The notes under the pieces were generated by a model, which worked only from the letters and a program-made list of their open reading frames with translations, had not been told where the DNA came from and made no database searches. Source: Nematostella vectensis (lineage: Eukaryota > Cnidaria > Anthozoa > Actiniaria > Edwardsiidae). Taken from it: a DNA stretch of 64,000 nucleotides. Below, piece by piece: positions 1-31,187 of this stretch; positions within the stretch are counted from its first letter, which is position 1; every line of letters starts with the position of its first letter. The position numbers were made by a program, and so were the translations under genes. The stretch covers positions 14,209,408 through 14,273,407 of the forward strand of contig NC_064046.1 in assembly GCF_932526225.1 (NCBI RefSeq), given 5' to 3'.

Positions 1-45
1 TTCAATTCAGTCGGTCATTGAGGGTACAATTTCTTATGCCTGGAC

Positions 46-400
46 AGGGCCGTAGCACGCCTTGAAATATTGGGGGAGCACAATACAAAAACATTAAGAA
101 AATATTGGGGGGGGCACAATACAGAAACATAAGAAAGTATTGCGGGGGGGGGGGGCACAATACAGAAACATAAGAAAGTATTGGGGGGGGGGGCACAATA
201 CAGAAACATAAGAAAGTATTGGGGGGGGGGCACAATACAGAAACATAAGAAAGTATTGGGGGGGGACAATACAGAAACATTAAGAAAATATTGGGGGGGC
301 ACAGCCACGCCCCTACTGTTCATTTCCTTATGATTTTTCAAAATATTGGGAGGAGGGCACGTGCCCCCAGTGTACCCCCCCCCCCCCCCCCCCACCGGAA
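46..400. mobile_element. G-rich MITE-like element with internal 37-bp tandem expansion
   Basis: The segment starts with GGGCCGTAGCACGCC and then has about seven units of roughly 37 bp, each a poly-G run of 7-10 followed by CACAATACAGAAACAT. After the array comes a unique part containing CCACGCCCCTACT and ending in a poly-C run. The same element occurs at 6346-6495 and 59232-59405. The last copy is the most complete and has terminal inverted repeats, which identifies this one as an expanded member of that family. The protein-like frames across it are repeat artefacts. Confidence 0.6.
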
Positions 401-652
401 AATAAATTCTGTCCACTTGTTCGGATTTCTAACCCCCCCCCCCCCCCCAAGATAAACCCTGGTTAAGGGCCTGGTACTGTACATTTTGGATTGTGATCAG
501 ATTCAAGTTAATCCCCTTTCCTTATTGTTAAGGTATTCCTACTGTAGGATATTTCTGATAAGCAATTAAAAACTGGTTTGGCAAGTATTATAATTAATAC
601 AGGAAATCTGCTGTACCATCAAATAATCCACGCCATTCCTTATGTTTTACAG

Positions 653-20061
<19,409 letters not shown>

Positions 20062-20207
20062 CGTCATGGCAGCCATCCAGTCACGATCTGCCTCTGTCAG
20101 AATGGATCAACACCATATTTGCACGATGTTAGGTTATTAACAGATTTTAAGGATTTTTTTAACGCCATATTTAATGCCAACAAGAGGAAATTATTTATTG
20201 CTTCTGG

Positions 20208-20530
20208 TCAAAATCCCGATTATACCATATGTTGGAGTGTGGAAAGTAATACTAGAGGGGCGAGTTTACTATTTACTGATGTCGTGGCAGAATTCAGATT
20301 GAATACTTACTATCTAATTCCGATTATACCATATGTTGGAGTGTGGAAAGTAATACTAGAGGGGCGAGTTTACTATTTACTGATGTCGTGGCAGAATTCA
20401 GATTGAATACTTACTATCTAATCCCGATTATACCATATGTTAAAGTGTGGAAAGTAATACAATAGGGGGTGAATTCACTATTTACTGATTTCATGGCAAA
20501 ATTCAGATTGAATACTTACTATCAAATGTT
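20208..20530 (+). repeat. ~108-bp repeat, three units, 3' of KCC stop (copy A)
   Basis: Three tandem units start with CCGATTATACCATATGTT and include AGTGTGGAAAGTAATAC and GAATACTTACTATC; the third is diverged. They follow the KCC stop codon at 20059-20061 and may lie in its 3' UTR. The equivalent units in copy B are at 27847-28169. No polyadenylation signal was seen before the following minisatellite. Confidence 0.75.
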
Positions 20531-20694
20531 TATTATAAACATAAATGGCTATGGTTTATTTCCGGGATTTTGAATCAAGCAATTACGCTGCATCCTGCAA
20601 ATGATGATAATTATAATATATTTTTTTTACTTGTTAACATGTTGGTCGAAGTATAAAGTTGTTTATAAAGCATTGTCCGCCCATTTTTATGTCC

Positions 20695-23010
20695 GGTGAA
20701 CTGTTGTTTCCTGGTTGTACACTGGTCATTGTTGTTCCCTAGTTGTCCACTGGTCATCTTTGTTGTTTCCTGGTTGTACACTGGTCATTGTTGTTCCCTG
20801 GTTGTACACTGGTCATTGCTGTTCCCTAGTTGTACAATGGTCATTGTTGTTCTCTAGTTGTACACTGGTCATTGTTGTTCCCTAGTTGTCCACTGGTCAT
20901 CTTTGTTGTTTCCTGGTTGTACACTGGTCATTGCTGTTCCCTAGTTGTACACTGGTCATTGTTGTTCTCTAGTTGTACAATGGTCATTGTTGTTCCCTAG
21001 TTGTCCACTGGTCATCTTTGTTGTTTCCTGGTTGTACACTGGTCATTGCTGTTCCCTAGTTGTACACTGGTCATTGTTGTTCCCTGGTTGTACACTGGTC
21101 ATTGCTGTTCCCTAGTTGTACACTGGTCATTGTTGTCCCCTAGTTGTCCACTTGTCATCTTTGTTGTTTCCTAGTTGTACACTGGTCTTTGTTGTTTCCT
21201 ATTTGTACACTGGTCATTGTTGTTTCCTAGTTGTACACTGGTCATTGTTGTTCCCTAGTTGTACACTGGTCATTGCTGTTCCCTAGTTGTACACTGGTCA
21301 TTGCTGTTCCCTAGTTGTCCACTGGTCATTGTTGTTCCCTAGTTGTACACTGGTCATTGTTGTTCCCTAGTTGTCCACTTGTCATCTTTGTTGTTTCCTA
21401 GTTGTACACTGGTCTTTGTTGTTTCCTAGTTGTACACTGGTCATTGTTGTTTCCTAGTTGTACACTGGTCATTGTTGTTTCCAGGTTGTACACTGGTCAT
21501 TGTTATTCCCTGGTTGTCCACTGGTCATTGCTGTTCCCTAGTTGTACACTGGTCATTGTTGTTTCCTGGTTGTACACTGGTCATTGTTGTTCCCTAGTTG
21601 TACACTGGTCATTGTTGTTCCCTAGTTGTACACTGGTCATTGTTGTTTCCAGGTTGTACACTGGTCATTGTTATTCCCTGGTTGTCCACTGGTCATTGTT
21701 GTTCCCTTGGTTGTACACTGGTCATTGTTGTTCTCTAGTTGTCCACTGGTCATCTTTGTTGTTCCCTTGGTTGTACACTGGTCATTGTTGTTCTCTAGTT
21801 GTCCACTGGTCATCTTTGTTGTTTCCTGGTTGTACACTGGTCATTGTTGTTGTTTCCTGGTTGTACACTGGTCATTGTTGTTCCCTAGTTGTACAATGAT
21901 CACTGTTGTTCCCTAGTTGTACACTGGTCATTGTTGTTCCCTGTTTGTACACTGGTCATTGTTGTTCCCTGGTTGTACACTGGTCATTGTTGTTTCCTGG
22001 TTGTACACTGGTCATTGTTGTTCTCTAGTTGTACACTGGTCATTGTTGTTCTTTAGTTTTCCACTGGTCATCTTTGTTGTTTCCTGGTTGTACACTGGTC
22101 ATTGTTGTTCCCTAGTTGTACAATGGTTATTGTTGTTCTCTAGTTGTACACTGGTCATTGTTGTTCCCTAGTTGTCCACTGGTCATCTTTGTTGTTTCCT
22201 GGTTGTACACTGGTCATTGTTGTTCCCTGGTTGTCCACTGGTCATCTTTGTTGTTTCCTGGTTGTACACTGGTCATTGTTGTTCCCTAGTTGTACAATGG
22301 TTATTGTTGTTCTCTAGTTGTACACTGGTCATTGTTGTTCCCTAGTTGTCCACTGGTCATTGTTGTTCCCTAGTTGTACACTGGTCATTGTTGTTCCCTA
22401 GTTGTCCACTTGTCATCTTTGTTGTTTCCTAGTTGTACACTGGTCTTTGTTGTTTCCTGGTTGTACACTGGTCATTGTTGTTCCCTGGTTGTACACTGGT
22501 CATTGCTGTTCCCTAGTTGTACACTGGTCATTGCTGTTCCCTGGTTGTACACTGGTCATTGCTGTTCCCTGCTTGTACACTGGTCATTGTTGTTCCCTAG
22601 TTGTACACTGGTCATTGTTGTTCCCTAGTTGTACACTGGTCATTGTTGTTCCCTGGTTGTACACTGGTCATTGTTGTTCCCTGGTTGTACACTGGTCATT
22701 GCTGTTCCCTGGTTGTACACTGGTCATTGTTGTTCCCTGGTTGTACAATGATCATTGTTGTTCCCTAGTTGTACACTGGTCATTGTTGTTCCCTAGTTGT
22801 ACACTGGTCATTGTTGTTCCCTGGTTGTACACTGGTCATTGCTGTTTCCTGGTTGTACACTGGTCATTGTTGTTCCCTAGTTGTACACTGGTCATTGCTG
22901 TTCCCTGGTTGTACACTGGCCATTGCTGTTCCCTGGTTGTACACTGGTCATTGCTGTTCCCTGGTTGTACACTGGTCATTGTTGTTCCCTGGTTGTCCAC
23001 TGGCTCCCTT
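20695..23010 (+). repeat. 28-bp minisatellite between KCC and NLR 3' ends (copy A)
   Basis: About 80 units of GTTGTACACTGGTCATTG plus TTGTTCCCTA, with TGTCCACTGG and CATCTTTG variants. It separates the convergent KCC and NLR copy-A exons. The copy-B array (28334-30447) is about 200 bp shorter, roughly seven units; the rest is almost base-for-base the same. Many overlapping frames here (YTGHCCSLVVHWSL type) are artefacts. An AATAAA at about 23186 (+) and a TTTATT at 23052-23057 (AATAAA on the minus strand) just beyond the array are possible poly(A) signals. Confidence 0.9.
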
Positions 23011-23750
23011 TGTTGTTGTCCCCTTTGATCTTTTGCCGTCTCCTGGCCTAATTTATTGGTCGTCGTAATGGCCCCAGAACTTTAGCTTGGGTAAGCCTTC
23101 TGCATCTACGCCCTTGGGAACGGCATTCATGCTGATTCTACAATTCAACATGTTGTATTTATCATTTGTGCGAATGCATGTAGCAATAAACCATCATTAT
23201 GACAAAAGATTGTGAGTGGAATGACAAAAAAACACTATGGAAGATAGGGGATAAAGGGGGGGGCTGGGCTATTTTTAGTTGTACACTACTATCTTTATAT
23301 TGAGCAATTTTTCGAGAATATAGATGCGTATCGATACTTACGAAATGCTTTCAAGCGTGGGATGCGAATTTGCGTCTTCCATTAACAGTGTGAACCCAGC
23401 GCTAGACATCTGTGTGAAGATGTGTGTGTAATGTGAAGCACACGCTTGAGCGATACCTCCTAGAAATCGAATTGGAAAATCAGAGGAAAATGGCCCAAAG
23501 CACTGTAGGTATTGAAAATAAATATCAGGGTTGGCACTGTTATATCAGGATACATCGGGATTTAAACGGTCGTCTGCTAGTACCTTATAGTATTAAGCTT
23601 TTGCGATTTAACTGGATATCGGAAAAGTATGCACAAGAAAATACCACGATTCAAGGGCCGGTAATAGTAATGGAAATGGCGCGTTTTCTCGTAAACTTCA
23701 CAAGACAACATATTGCCATCACTCAAAATCTAATTACAAGTCTCGTGTTT

Positions 23751-25821
23751 TTAGTGCATTGAAAACATATCGGTATCACTTATCAAGGAACGTTTATATA
23801 CACCTGAATCCATCTGGTCTTTTGGTATTACCGGGCTCCCAAGGAGCAACTGATGGAGTTGTGGCAGATGACGAATCACGTGGGTGACTGCCAGAAAGCC
23901 TGACTCATCTATGAGGTTGTGCTTCAAGTTTAAACATCGGAGGTTATGCATCCCTTGAAGATGCTCAACCATGCCACACACCCCTGCAGAAGTTATCAAG
24001 TTACCGGCAAGAAAGATTCTCTGAATGGCAGGTACTCCGGATAACGCTCTGAACAACGCTATGGCTCCCTTGTTAGCTATCTTATTAGACTTCAAAGATA
24101 ACGCCTCGAGTCTGGTCAGGCCTGATAGAGAGTCAGCTAACAGAATGGCACCTTCGCATGTTATCTCATTCCACGCCAAGTGAAGGACTTCTAAGTTTGA
24201 CAGGTTTACCAAAGCTTTTGCTAGGAGGCCGACACCAGCATCACACATCTTATTCGCTGACAGGTTAATGTGTTTAATGCTTTTGAGTCCATCAAACGTG
24301 CTGGTCATTCGAGTCCAGTTAGATAAGTTGTTTCTGGACAAGTCGATATGTTCTAGCAGCTTTAAAGATGGCACGACATTGTCTAAAGTGGAATACACAC
24401 TTTGGTGTGCACCGATATGCTTCTTAAGAACCAAGAGATCACTAAGGCATAGGTACCTTAGCTTAGAAGATAAAGCCAGCAGCGAGTCCAAAAGAGAGAA
24501 AAGATCGTCTAGGCTTGAGATGGACGAGTTCTCAATGGTTACGTTAGTGAGCGTTCGACTGTGGCGAACGAAAGAGCACAGGTGAGTGCAGAACCGAGGA
24601 AGAATTATCTCCTGTTTGAAGCGGACGCTCTGCAACTGCTGACAACTCTTCAGGGCAATCAACACTTGTTCCATGCTTTGTCCTAACTCATTATTGACCA
24701 TGTCCAGGCTTTTAAGACGAGGGCAGCATTTGATAACCTGTGCAAAATCTTTGCCTAACAGCTTTGACCTGAGAGACACTAGTCTCTCAAGCGAAAGGTC
24801 TCTACTCAAATTGCTGACGAATACTTCCATTGCATCTGAGGCAGCAAAGGAGCGCACAAAATGAAGCTCCTTTAGATTCTTCATTTCACTGAGACACCTT
24901 CCCAAGGTTGCAAGATGCCTCTTGGAAAGGTAAGTGTCCTCGAAGATTAAAGTCTTGGCACCTGGGTAGTGGTGTACGAAGAATGCCATTGCTCGGATGT
25001 CATATGGCGAAAGTTCAACTTCTTCCGTGATACGTATTACTCCGTCAGGTGCGTATTCTGCGAGATTACCCGCGAGATGGCCTTGTTGAGACTCGAACAG
25101 CGCCTGGAGGCAGAAAGTAAACAACTTTTGCTTCAACTCTTCGGAGTCCGCGATCACGCTGCCTTCCTTGATGACTAAATCCAAGAACTCCTTGAAGGCA
25201 TCGCCAAGTAAACCCGGCGTAAACGAGAACAAGACGGTTGTCTTGTTCATAGTGACACATCTCATGCCATGAACAAGGACCTCTTCGTATACCGATGAGT
25301 CCGTGAGTGCTTCCTTGATCTTGCTACTTAACCAGAAGGCAGCAAGAAACTCCTGGTAGCATCGATGCACGAACCTGCACTTTTGTACCGGCTTCAACCT
25401 TGATGAGCTCTTCTCAAGTGAGAGAAAACCTAGCTCGAAAATGCCTTTGTGTGAGCAGTTCTTCTCTAAAGCCTTCTGATCAAAGATGAGTTGATCTTCT
25501 ATCAGCCCCTCAAAAGCGATCTCACCGAGCTGCAACAAAGCATCGTACAGATCCCGCGGGATGTCCTGAAGCGACGCTAATTCCTCGGGATCGCATTCAG
25601 CCTGTTTGTCCATCTTGGCGTAGTGACGCTTCACGAGGCAAATTGTCAATTCCACGAACAGTGACGTCATGGTAGACAGAACGAGAGCGTGAGGCATCTC
25701 CCCCCACATGGCGCAGATAAGCAGCGCTGTTAATGGGATCCTGGCGATGTCCTCTGCCACAGGGTGCATGTCAAGATCGCTGATCAGACTTTTGGCACTT
25801 TCAGGATCCTCTTGGAAGTAC
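23751..25821 (-). CDS. 5'-truncated NLR copy (winged-helix/LRR exon only)
   Basis: This exon is nearly identical to the LRR exon of the complete NLR at 31188-33258; I see one amino-acid difference (T here, I there, in KLF(T/I)FCLQ). It encodes the region C-terminal to the NACHT (FVHRCYQEFLAAFW) and ribonuclease-inhibitor-type leucine-rich repeats such as LEVLHLAWNEITCEG and LEALSLKSNKIANKG. The acceptor at 25821 is intact. Upstream only the last ~38 nt of the NACHT exon survive (26220-26257) before the duplication junction, so P-loop and DED are absent. It could be a headless pseudogene, an LRR-only product from the in-frame ATG at 25769, or an alternative 3' exon for the intact NLR. Reading frame intact, 672 aa from that ATG. 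Confidence 0.8.
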
Positions 25822-26380
25822 CTGCGATATAATAAAATATGGCTTCAACTCAATTGTCGCAACATCCTTCTGGGTATTTTCTTTTTCATCACCTAACTAG
25901 TGCACCCTATGTCACGATCACAAGGATGGTAAATCTATATAGGAAGCTTCACTCTTATCTATTACTCAACCTTCCAAACAGCTTTTAACACACGATTTCA
26001 GAACCATAAATGGTATAGCAATACTTATGCAGGTTGTGTGAAGTGGTGTTTACCTCTAAATAAAGTGGCGCAGGTTTTCAGATGTAAAACCTTTTACTTC
26101 AACCCTGAAGGAAGCTTCACTCTTATCTATTACTCAACCCTCCAAATAACTTTTAACACACGATTTCAGAACCATAAATGGTATAGCAATACTTATGCAG
26201 GTTGTGAGCAGTGGTATTTACCTGTAAATAAACTGGCGCATGTTTTCAGATGTAAAAGTATTTTAGATACTTACTTGTAATAACGGTTAAAAATAGGTGC
26301 CATTTTTCTGACTCGGTATTGTGCGGGAGCGTGAAATTGCGGCGTTATCTATCTTAAATTCGTGCTCTATTAAACAATAG

Positions 26381-27700
26381 GTTGATAATGACATCTCCGA
26401 GTACACTTACGAGCGAACACTGGTGATGGAGCAGAGGAACCAGATGCTCAAGCAGATGCAATTGTCCAGGAAGGAGAGCAAGAGAGAGATCCAGGCAGTG
26501 GTGGTTAACTCCTACCGGTCCCGTTCTCATTCCTCGGCAAGTCAGGCGGCGGAAGGCAGTAGGTCAAGTAGCATGCTTGATGCCAGGTAAGCAACCGTCG
26601 TTGTTGTTAATAATGGTGGTGGTGGAAGTGATTTTGGCGATTAGATAATGATGCGGTTCGTGGTGGTGATTGTGATGATATTCATGCTATCGATTATCGT
26701 GGTGTTGATAATGGTTATAATGGTGGTTGTAACCAGGATGTTCATGTTGGTAGTGGTAATGATAATGGTGGTAGTGATAATTATTATTGTGGAAGTAGTA
26801 ATTGTTTTTGTGGTGTTGATGATGGTATTGGGGTTGGTATTGATGATAATAATTATCGTGGCTTTGATGATGGTATTGGGGTTGGTATTGCTCATAATTA
26901 TCGTGGCTTTGATGATGGTATTGGGGTTGGTATTGATGATAATAATTATCGTGGTTTTGATGATGGTATTGGGGTTGGTATTGCTCATAATTATTATCGT
27001 GTTTCTGATGTCGATTACGATGGTGCTGGCAGTTGGTGGCAAATAATGTTACTCGGTATAAGAACCAACAATTACATGTATATCTAGTTCCAGTGGGGGC
27101 AGTAAAGTGGTGCGTCGACCCTCTGAAGGTGAAGCACCAGAAACTATCATTGAAGAGCCAGATGCAGAGAAGGATAGCGAGGGCAAGGCCTCTCCTACCT
27201 CTTCGCTCACTGCACCGTAAGTAGTATAAGGGGGAGGGTTGAAGGTTACCCCCTGGAGTTGTCTAGGGAAAGCGTGTAGGGGGGAAGAAAGCCTTTGGCA
27301 TGTATCGTTTAAAGTTAATTTTCACGTATACTGTTTATTCTTTCTGTTCTCTTCAGGCAAGAGCAGAACGTTCGCCGAATGAACACCGCAGTAAAACTCA
27401 ACGATATCGTCAAGGAGAAGTCAAAGGAGGCCCAGCTGGTGGTAATAAACCTGCCGGCCCCTCCCACAAGCATGGATGAGTGGCAGAACTGTATCCTTGA
27501 CAATGTAATGGGGGGGGGGGGGGGGGTAAACAAGATCTGTGAACCCAGTTGATCTAATTAATGACTGTGGATTGAACAGGGTATTTGTCGACCTTGACCT
27601 TTAATTAGACATGGACTTCTTGGACGTGCTGACTGAGGGCCTGGACCGAGTACTGATGGTCAGAGGAGGCGGACGTGAGGTCATCACTATCTATTCGTGA
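26381..27700 (+). CDS. Orphan duplicate of the last four KCC exons
   Basis: Exons 26381-26586, 27088-27216, 27357-27490 and 27609-27700 have the same lengths (206, 129, 134, 92 nt) and splice sites as the KCC terminal exons, with an open frame and the same stop. They encode the C-terminal cytoplasmic tail from [16 protein letters not shown] to REVITIYS. Differences from copy A include His to Gln in KQM(H/Q)L, a position that is His in human KCCs, plus Thr to Ser and Glu to Ala. No promoter or 5' exons accompany them. They could act as an alternative terminal exon set by skipping from the exon ending 18163, or be decaying. Alternative: assembly of two haplotypes in tandem. Confidence 0.75.
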
Positions 27701-27846
27701 CGTCATGGCAGCCATCCAATCACGATCTGCCTCTGTCAGAATGGGTCAACACCATATTTGCACGATGTTAGGTTATTAACAGATTTTAAGGATTTTTTTA
27801 ATGCCATATTTAATGCCAACAAGAGGAAATTATTTATTGCTTCTGG

Positions 27847-28169
27847 TCAAAATCCCGATTATACCATATGTTGGAGTGTGGAAAGTAATACTAGAGGGGC
27901 GAGTTTACTATTTACTGATGTCGTGGCAGAATTCAGATTGAATACTTACTATCTAATTCCGATTATACCATATGTTGGAGTGTGGAAAGTAATACTAGAG
28001 GGGCGAGTTTACTATTTACTGATGTCGTGGCAGAATTCAGATTGAATACTTACTATCTAATCCCGATTATACCATATGTTAAAGTGTGGAAAGTAATACA
28101 ATAGGGGGTGAATTCACTATTTACTGATTTCATGGCAAAATTCAGATTGAATACTTACTATCAAATGTT
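27847..28169 (+). repeat. ~108-bp repeat, three units (copy B)
   Basis: Counterpart of 20208-20530, three units beginning CCGATTATACCATATGTT, located after the copy-B KCC stop. Confidence 0.75.
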
Positions 28170-28333
28170 TATTATAAACATAAATGGCTATGGTTTATTT
28201 CCGGGATTTTGAATCAAGCAATTACGCTGCATCCTGCAAATGATGATAATTATAATATATTTTTTTTACTTGTTAACATGTTGGTCGAAGTATAAAGTTG
28301 TTTATAAAGCATTGTCCGCCCATTTTTATGTCC

Positions 28334-30447
28334 GGTGAACTGTTGTTTCCTGGTTGTACACTGGTCATTGTTGTTCCCTAGTTGTCCACTGGTCATCTTT
28401 GTTGTTTCCTGGTTGTACACTGGTCATTGTTGTTCCCTGGTTGTACACTGGTCATTGCTGTTCCCTAGTTGTACAATGGTCATTGTTGTTCTCTAGTTGT
28501 ACACTGGTCATTGTTGTTCCCTAGTTGTCCACTGGTCATCTTTGTTGTTTCCTGGTTGTACACTGGTCATTGCTGTTCCCTAGTTGTACACTGGTCATTG
28601 TTGTTCTCTAGTTGTACAATGGTCATTGTTGTTCCCTAGTTGTCCACTGGTCATCTTTGTTGTTTCCTGGTTGTACACTGGTCATTGCTGTTCCCTAGTT
28701 GTACACTGGTCATTGTTGTTCCCTGGTTGTACACTGGTCATTGCTGTTCCCTAGTTGTACACTGGTCATTGTTGTCCCCTAGTTGTCCACTTGTCATCTT
28801 TGTTGTTTCCTAGTTGTACACTGGTCTTTGTTGTTTCCTATTTGTACACTGGTCATTGTTGTTTCCTAGTTGTACACTGGTCATTGTTGTTCCCTAGTTG
28901 TACACTGGTCATTGCTGTTCCCTAGTTGTACACTGGTCATTGCTGTTCCCTAGTTGTCCACTGGTCATTGTTGTTCCCTAGTTGTACACTGGTCATTGTT
29001 GTTCCCTAGTTGTCCACTTGTCATCTTTGTTGTTTCCTAGTTGTACACTGGTCTTTGTTGTTTCCTAGTTGTACACTGGTCATTGTTGTTTCCTAGTTGT
29101 ACACTGGTCATTGTTGTTTCCAGGTTGTACACTGGTCATTGTTATTCCCTGGTTGTCCACTGGTCATTGCTGTTCCCTAGTTGTACACTGGTCATTGTTG
29201 TTTCCTGGTTGTACACTGGTCATTGTTGTTCCCTAGTTGTACACTGGTCATTGTTGTTCCCTAGTTGTACACTGGTCATTGTTGTTTCCAGGTTGTACAC
29301 TGGTCATTGTTATTCCCTGGTTGTCCACTGGTCATTGTTGTTCCCTTGGTTGTACACTGGTCATTGTTGTTCTCTAGTTGTCCACTGGTCATCTTTGTTG
29401 TTCCCTTGGTTGTACACTGGTCATTGTTGTTCTCTAGTTGTCCACTGGTCATCTTTGTTGTTTTCTGGTTGTACACTGGTCATTGTTGTTGTTTCCTGGT
29501 TGTACACTGGTCATTGTTGTTCCCTAGTTGTACAATGATCACTGTTGTTCCCTAGTTGTACACTGGTCATTGTTGTTCCCTGTTTGTACACTGGTCATTG
29601 TTGTTCCCTGGTTGTACACTGGTCATTGTTGTTTCCTGGTTGTACACTGGTCATTGTTGTTCTCTAGTTGTACACTGGTCATTGTTGTTCTTTAGTTTTC
29701 CACTGGTCATCTTTGTTGTTTCCTGGTTGTACACTGGTCATTGTTGTTCCCTAGTTGTACAATGGTTATTGTTGTTCTCTAGTTGTACACTGGTCATTGT
29801 TGTTCCCTAGTTGTCCACTGGTCATCTTTGTTGTTTCCTGGTTGTACACTGGTCATTGTTGTTCCCTAGTTGTACACTGGTCATTGTTGTTCCCTGGTTG
29901 TACACTGGTCATTGTTGTTCCCTGGTTGTACACTGGTCATTGCTGTTCCCTAGTTGTACACTGGTCATTGCTGTTCCCTGGTTGTACACTGGTCATTGCT
30001 GTTCCCTGCTTGTACACTGGTCATTGTTGTTCCCTAGTTGTACACTGGTCATTGTTGTTCCCTAGTTGTACACTGGTCATTGTTGTTCCCTGGTTGTACA
30101 CTGGTCATTGTTGTTCCCTGGTTGTACACTGGTCATTGCTGTTCCCTGGTTGTACACTGGTCATTGTTGTTCCCTGGTTGTACAATGATCATTGTTGTTC
30201 CCTAGTTGTACACTGGTCATTGTTGTTCCCTAGTTGTACACTGGTCATTGTTGTTCCCTGGTTGTACACTGGTCATTGCTGTTTCCTGGTTGTACACTGG
30301 TCATTGTTGTTCCCTAGTTGTACACTGGTCATTGCTGTTCCCTGGTTGTACACTGGCCATTGCTGTTCCCTGGTTGTACACTGGTCATTGCTGTTCCCTG
30401 GTTGTACACTGGTCATTGTTGTTCCCTGGTTGTCCACTGGCTCCCTT
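28334..30447 (+). repeat. 28-bp minisatellite (copy B)
   Basis: Counterpart of 20695-23010 with the same variant order but missing about seven units relative to copy A around 29810. This is the main length difference in the right part of the duplication. Confidence 0.9.
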
Positions 30448-31187
30448 TGTTGTTGTCCCCTTTGATCTTTTGCCGTCTCCTGGCCTAATTTATTGGTCGT
30501 CGTAATGGCCCCAGAACTTTAGCTTGGGTAAGCCTTCTGCATCTACGCCCTTGGGAACGGCATTCATGCTGATTCTACAATTCAACATGTTGTATTTATC
30601 ATTTGTGCGAATGCATGTAGCAATAAACCATCATTATGACAAAAGATTGTGAGTGGAATGACAAAAAAACACTATGGAAGATAGGGGATAAAGGGGGGGG
30701 CTGGGCTATTTTTAGTTGTACACTACTATCTTTATATTGAGCAATTTTTCGAGAATATAGATGCGTATCGATACTTACGAAATGCTTTCAAGCGTGGGAT
30801 GCGAATTTGCGTCTTCCATTAACAGTGTGAACCCAGCGCTAGACATCTGTGTGAAGATGTGTGTGTAATGTGAAGCACACGCTTGAGCGATACCTCCTAG
30901 AAATCGAATTGGAAAATCAGAGGAAAATGGCCCAAAGCACTGTAGGTATTGAAAATAAATATCAGGGTTGGCACTGTTATATCAGGATACATCGGGATTT
31001 AAACGGTCGTCTGCTAGTACCTTATAGTATTAAGCTTTTGCGATTTAACTGGATATCGGAAAAGTATGCACAAGAAAATACCACGATTCAAGGGCCGGTA
31101 ATAGTAATGGAAATGGCGCGTTTTCTCGTAAACTTCACAAGACAACATATTGCCATCACTCAAAATCTAATTACAAGTCTCGTGTTT

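Noticed and set aside
20695-23010. CRISPR-like direct repeats
   Set aside because: Contiguous minisatellite units without unique spacers, in a eukaryotic genome. The same applies to the arrays at 4745, 58375 and 61175.
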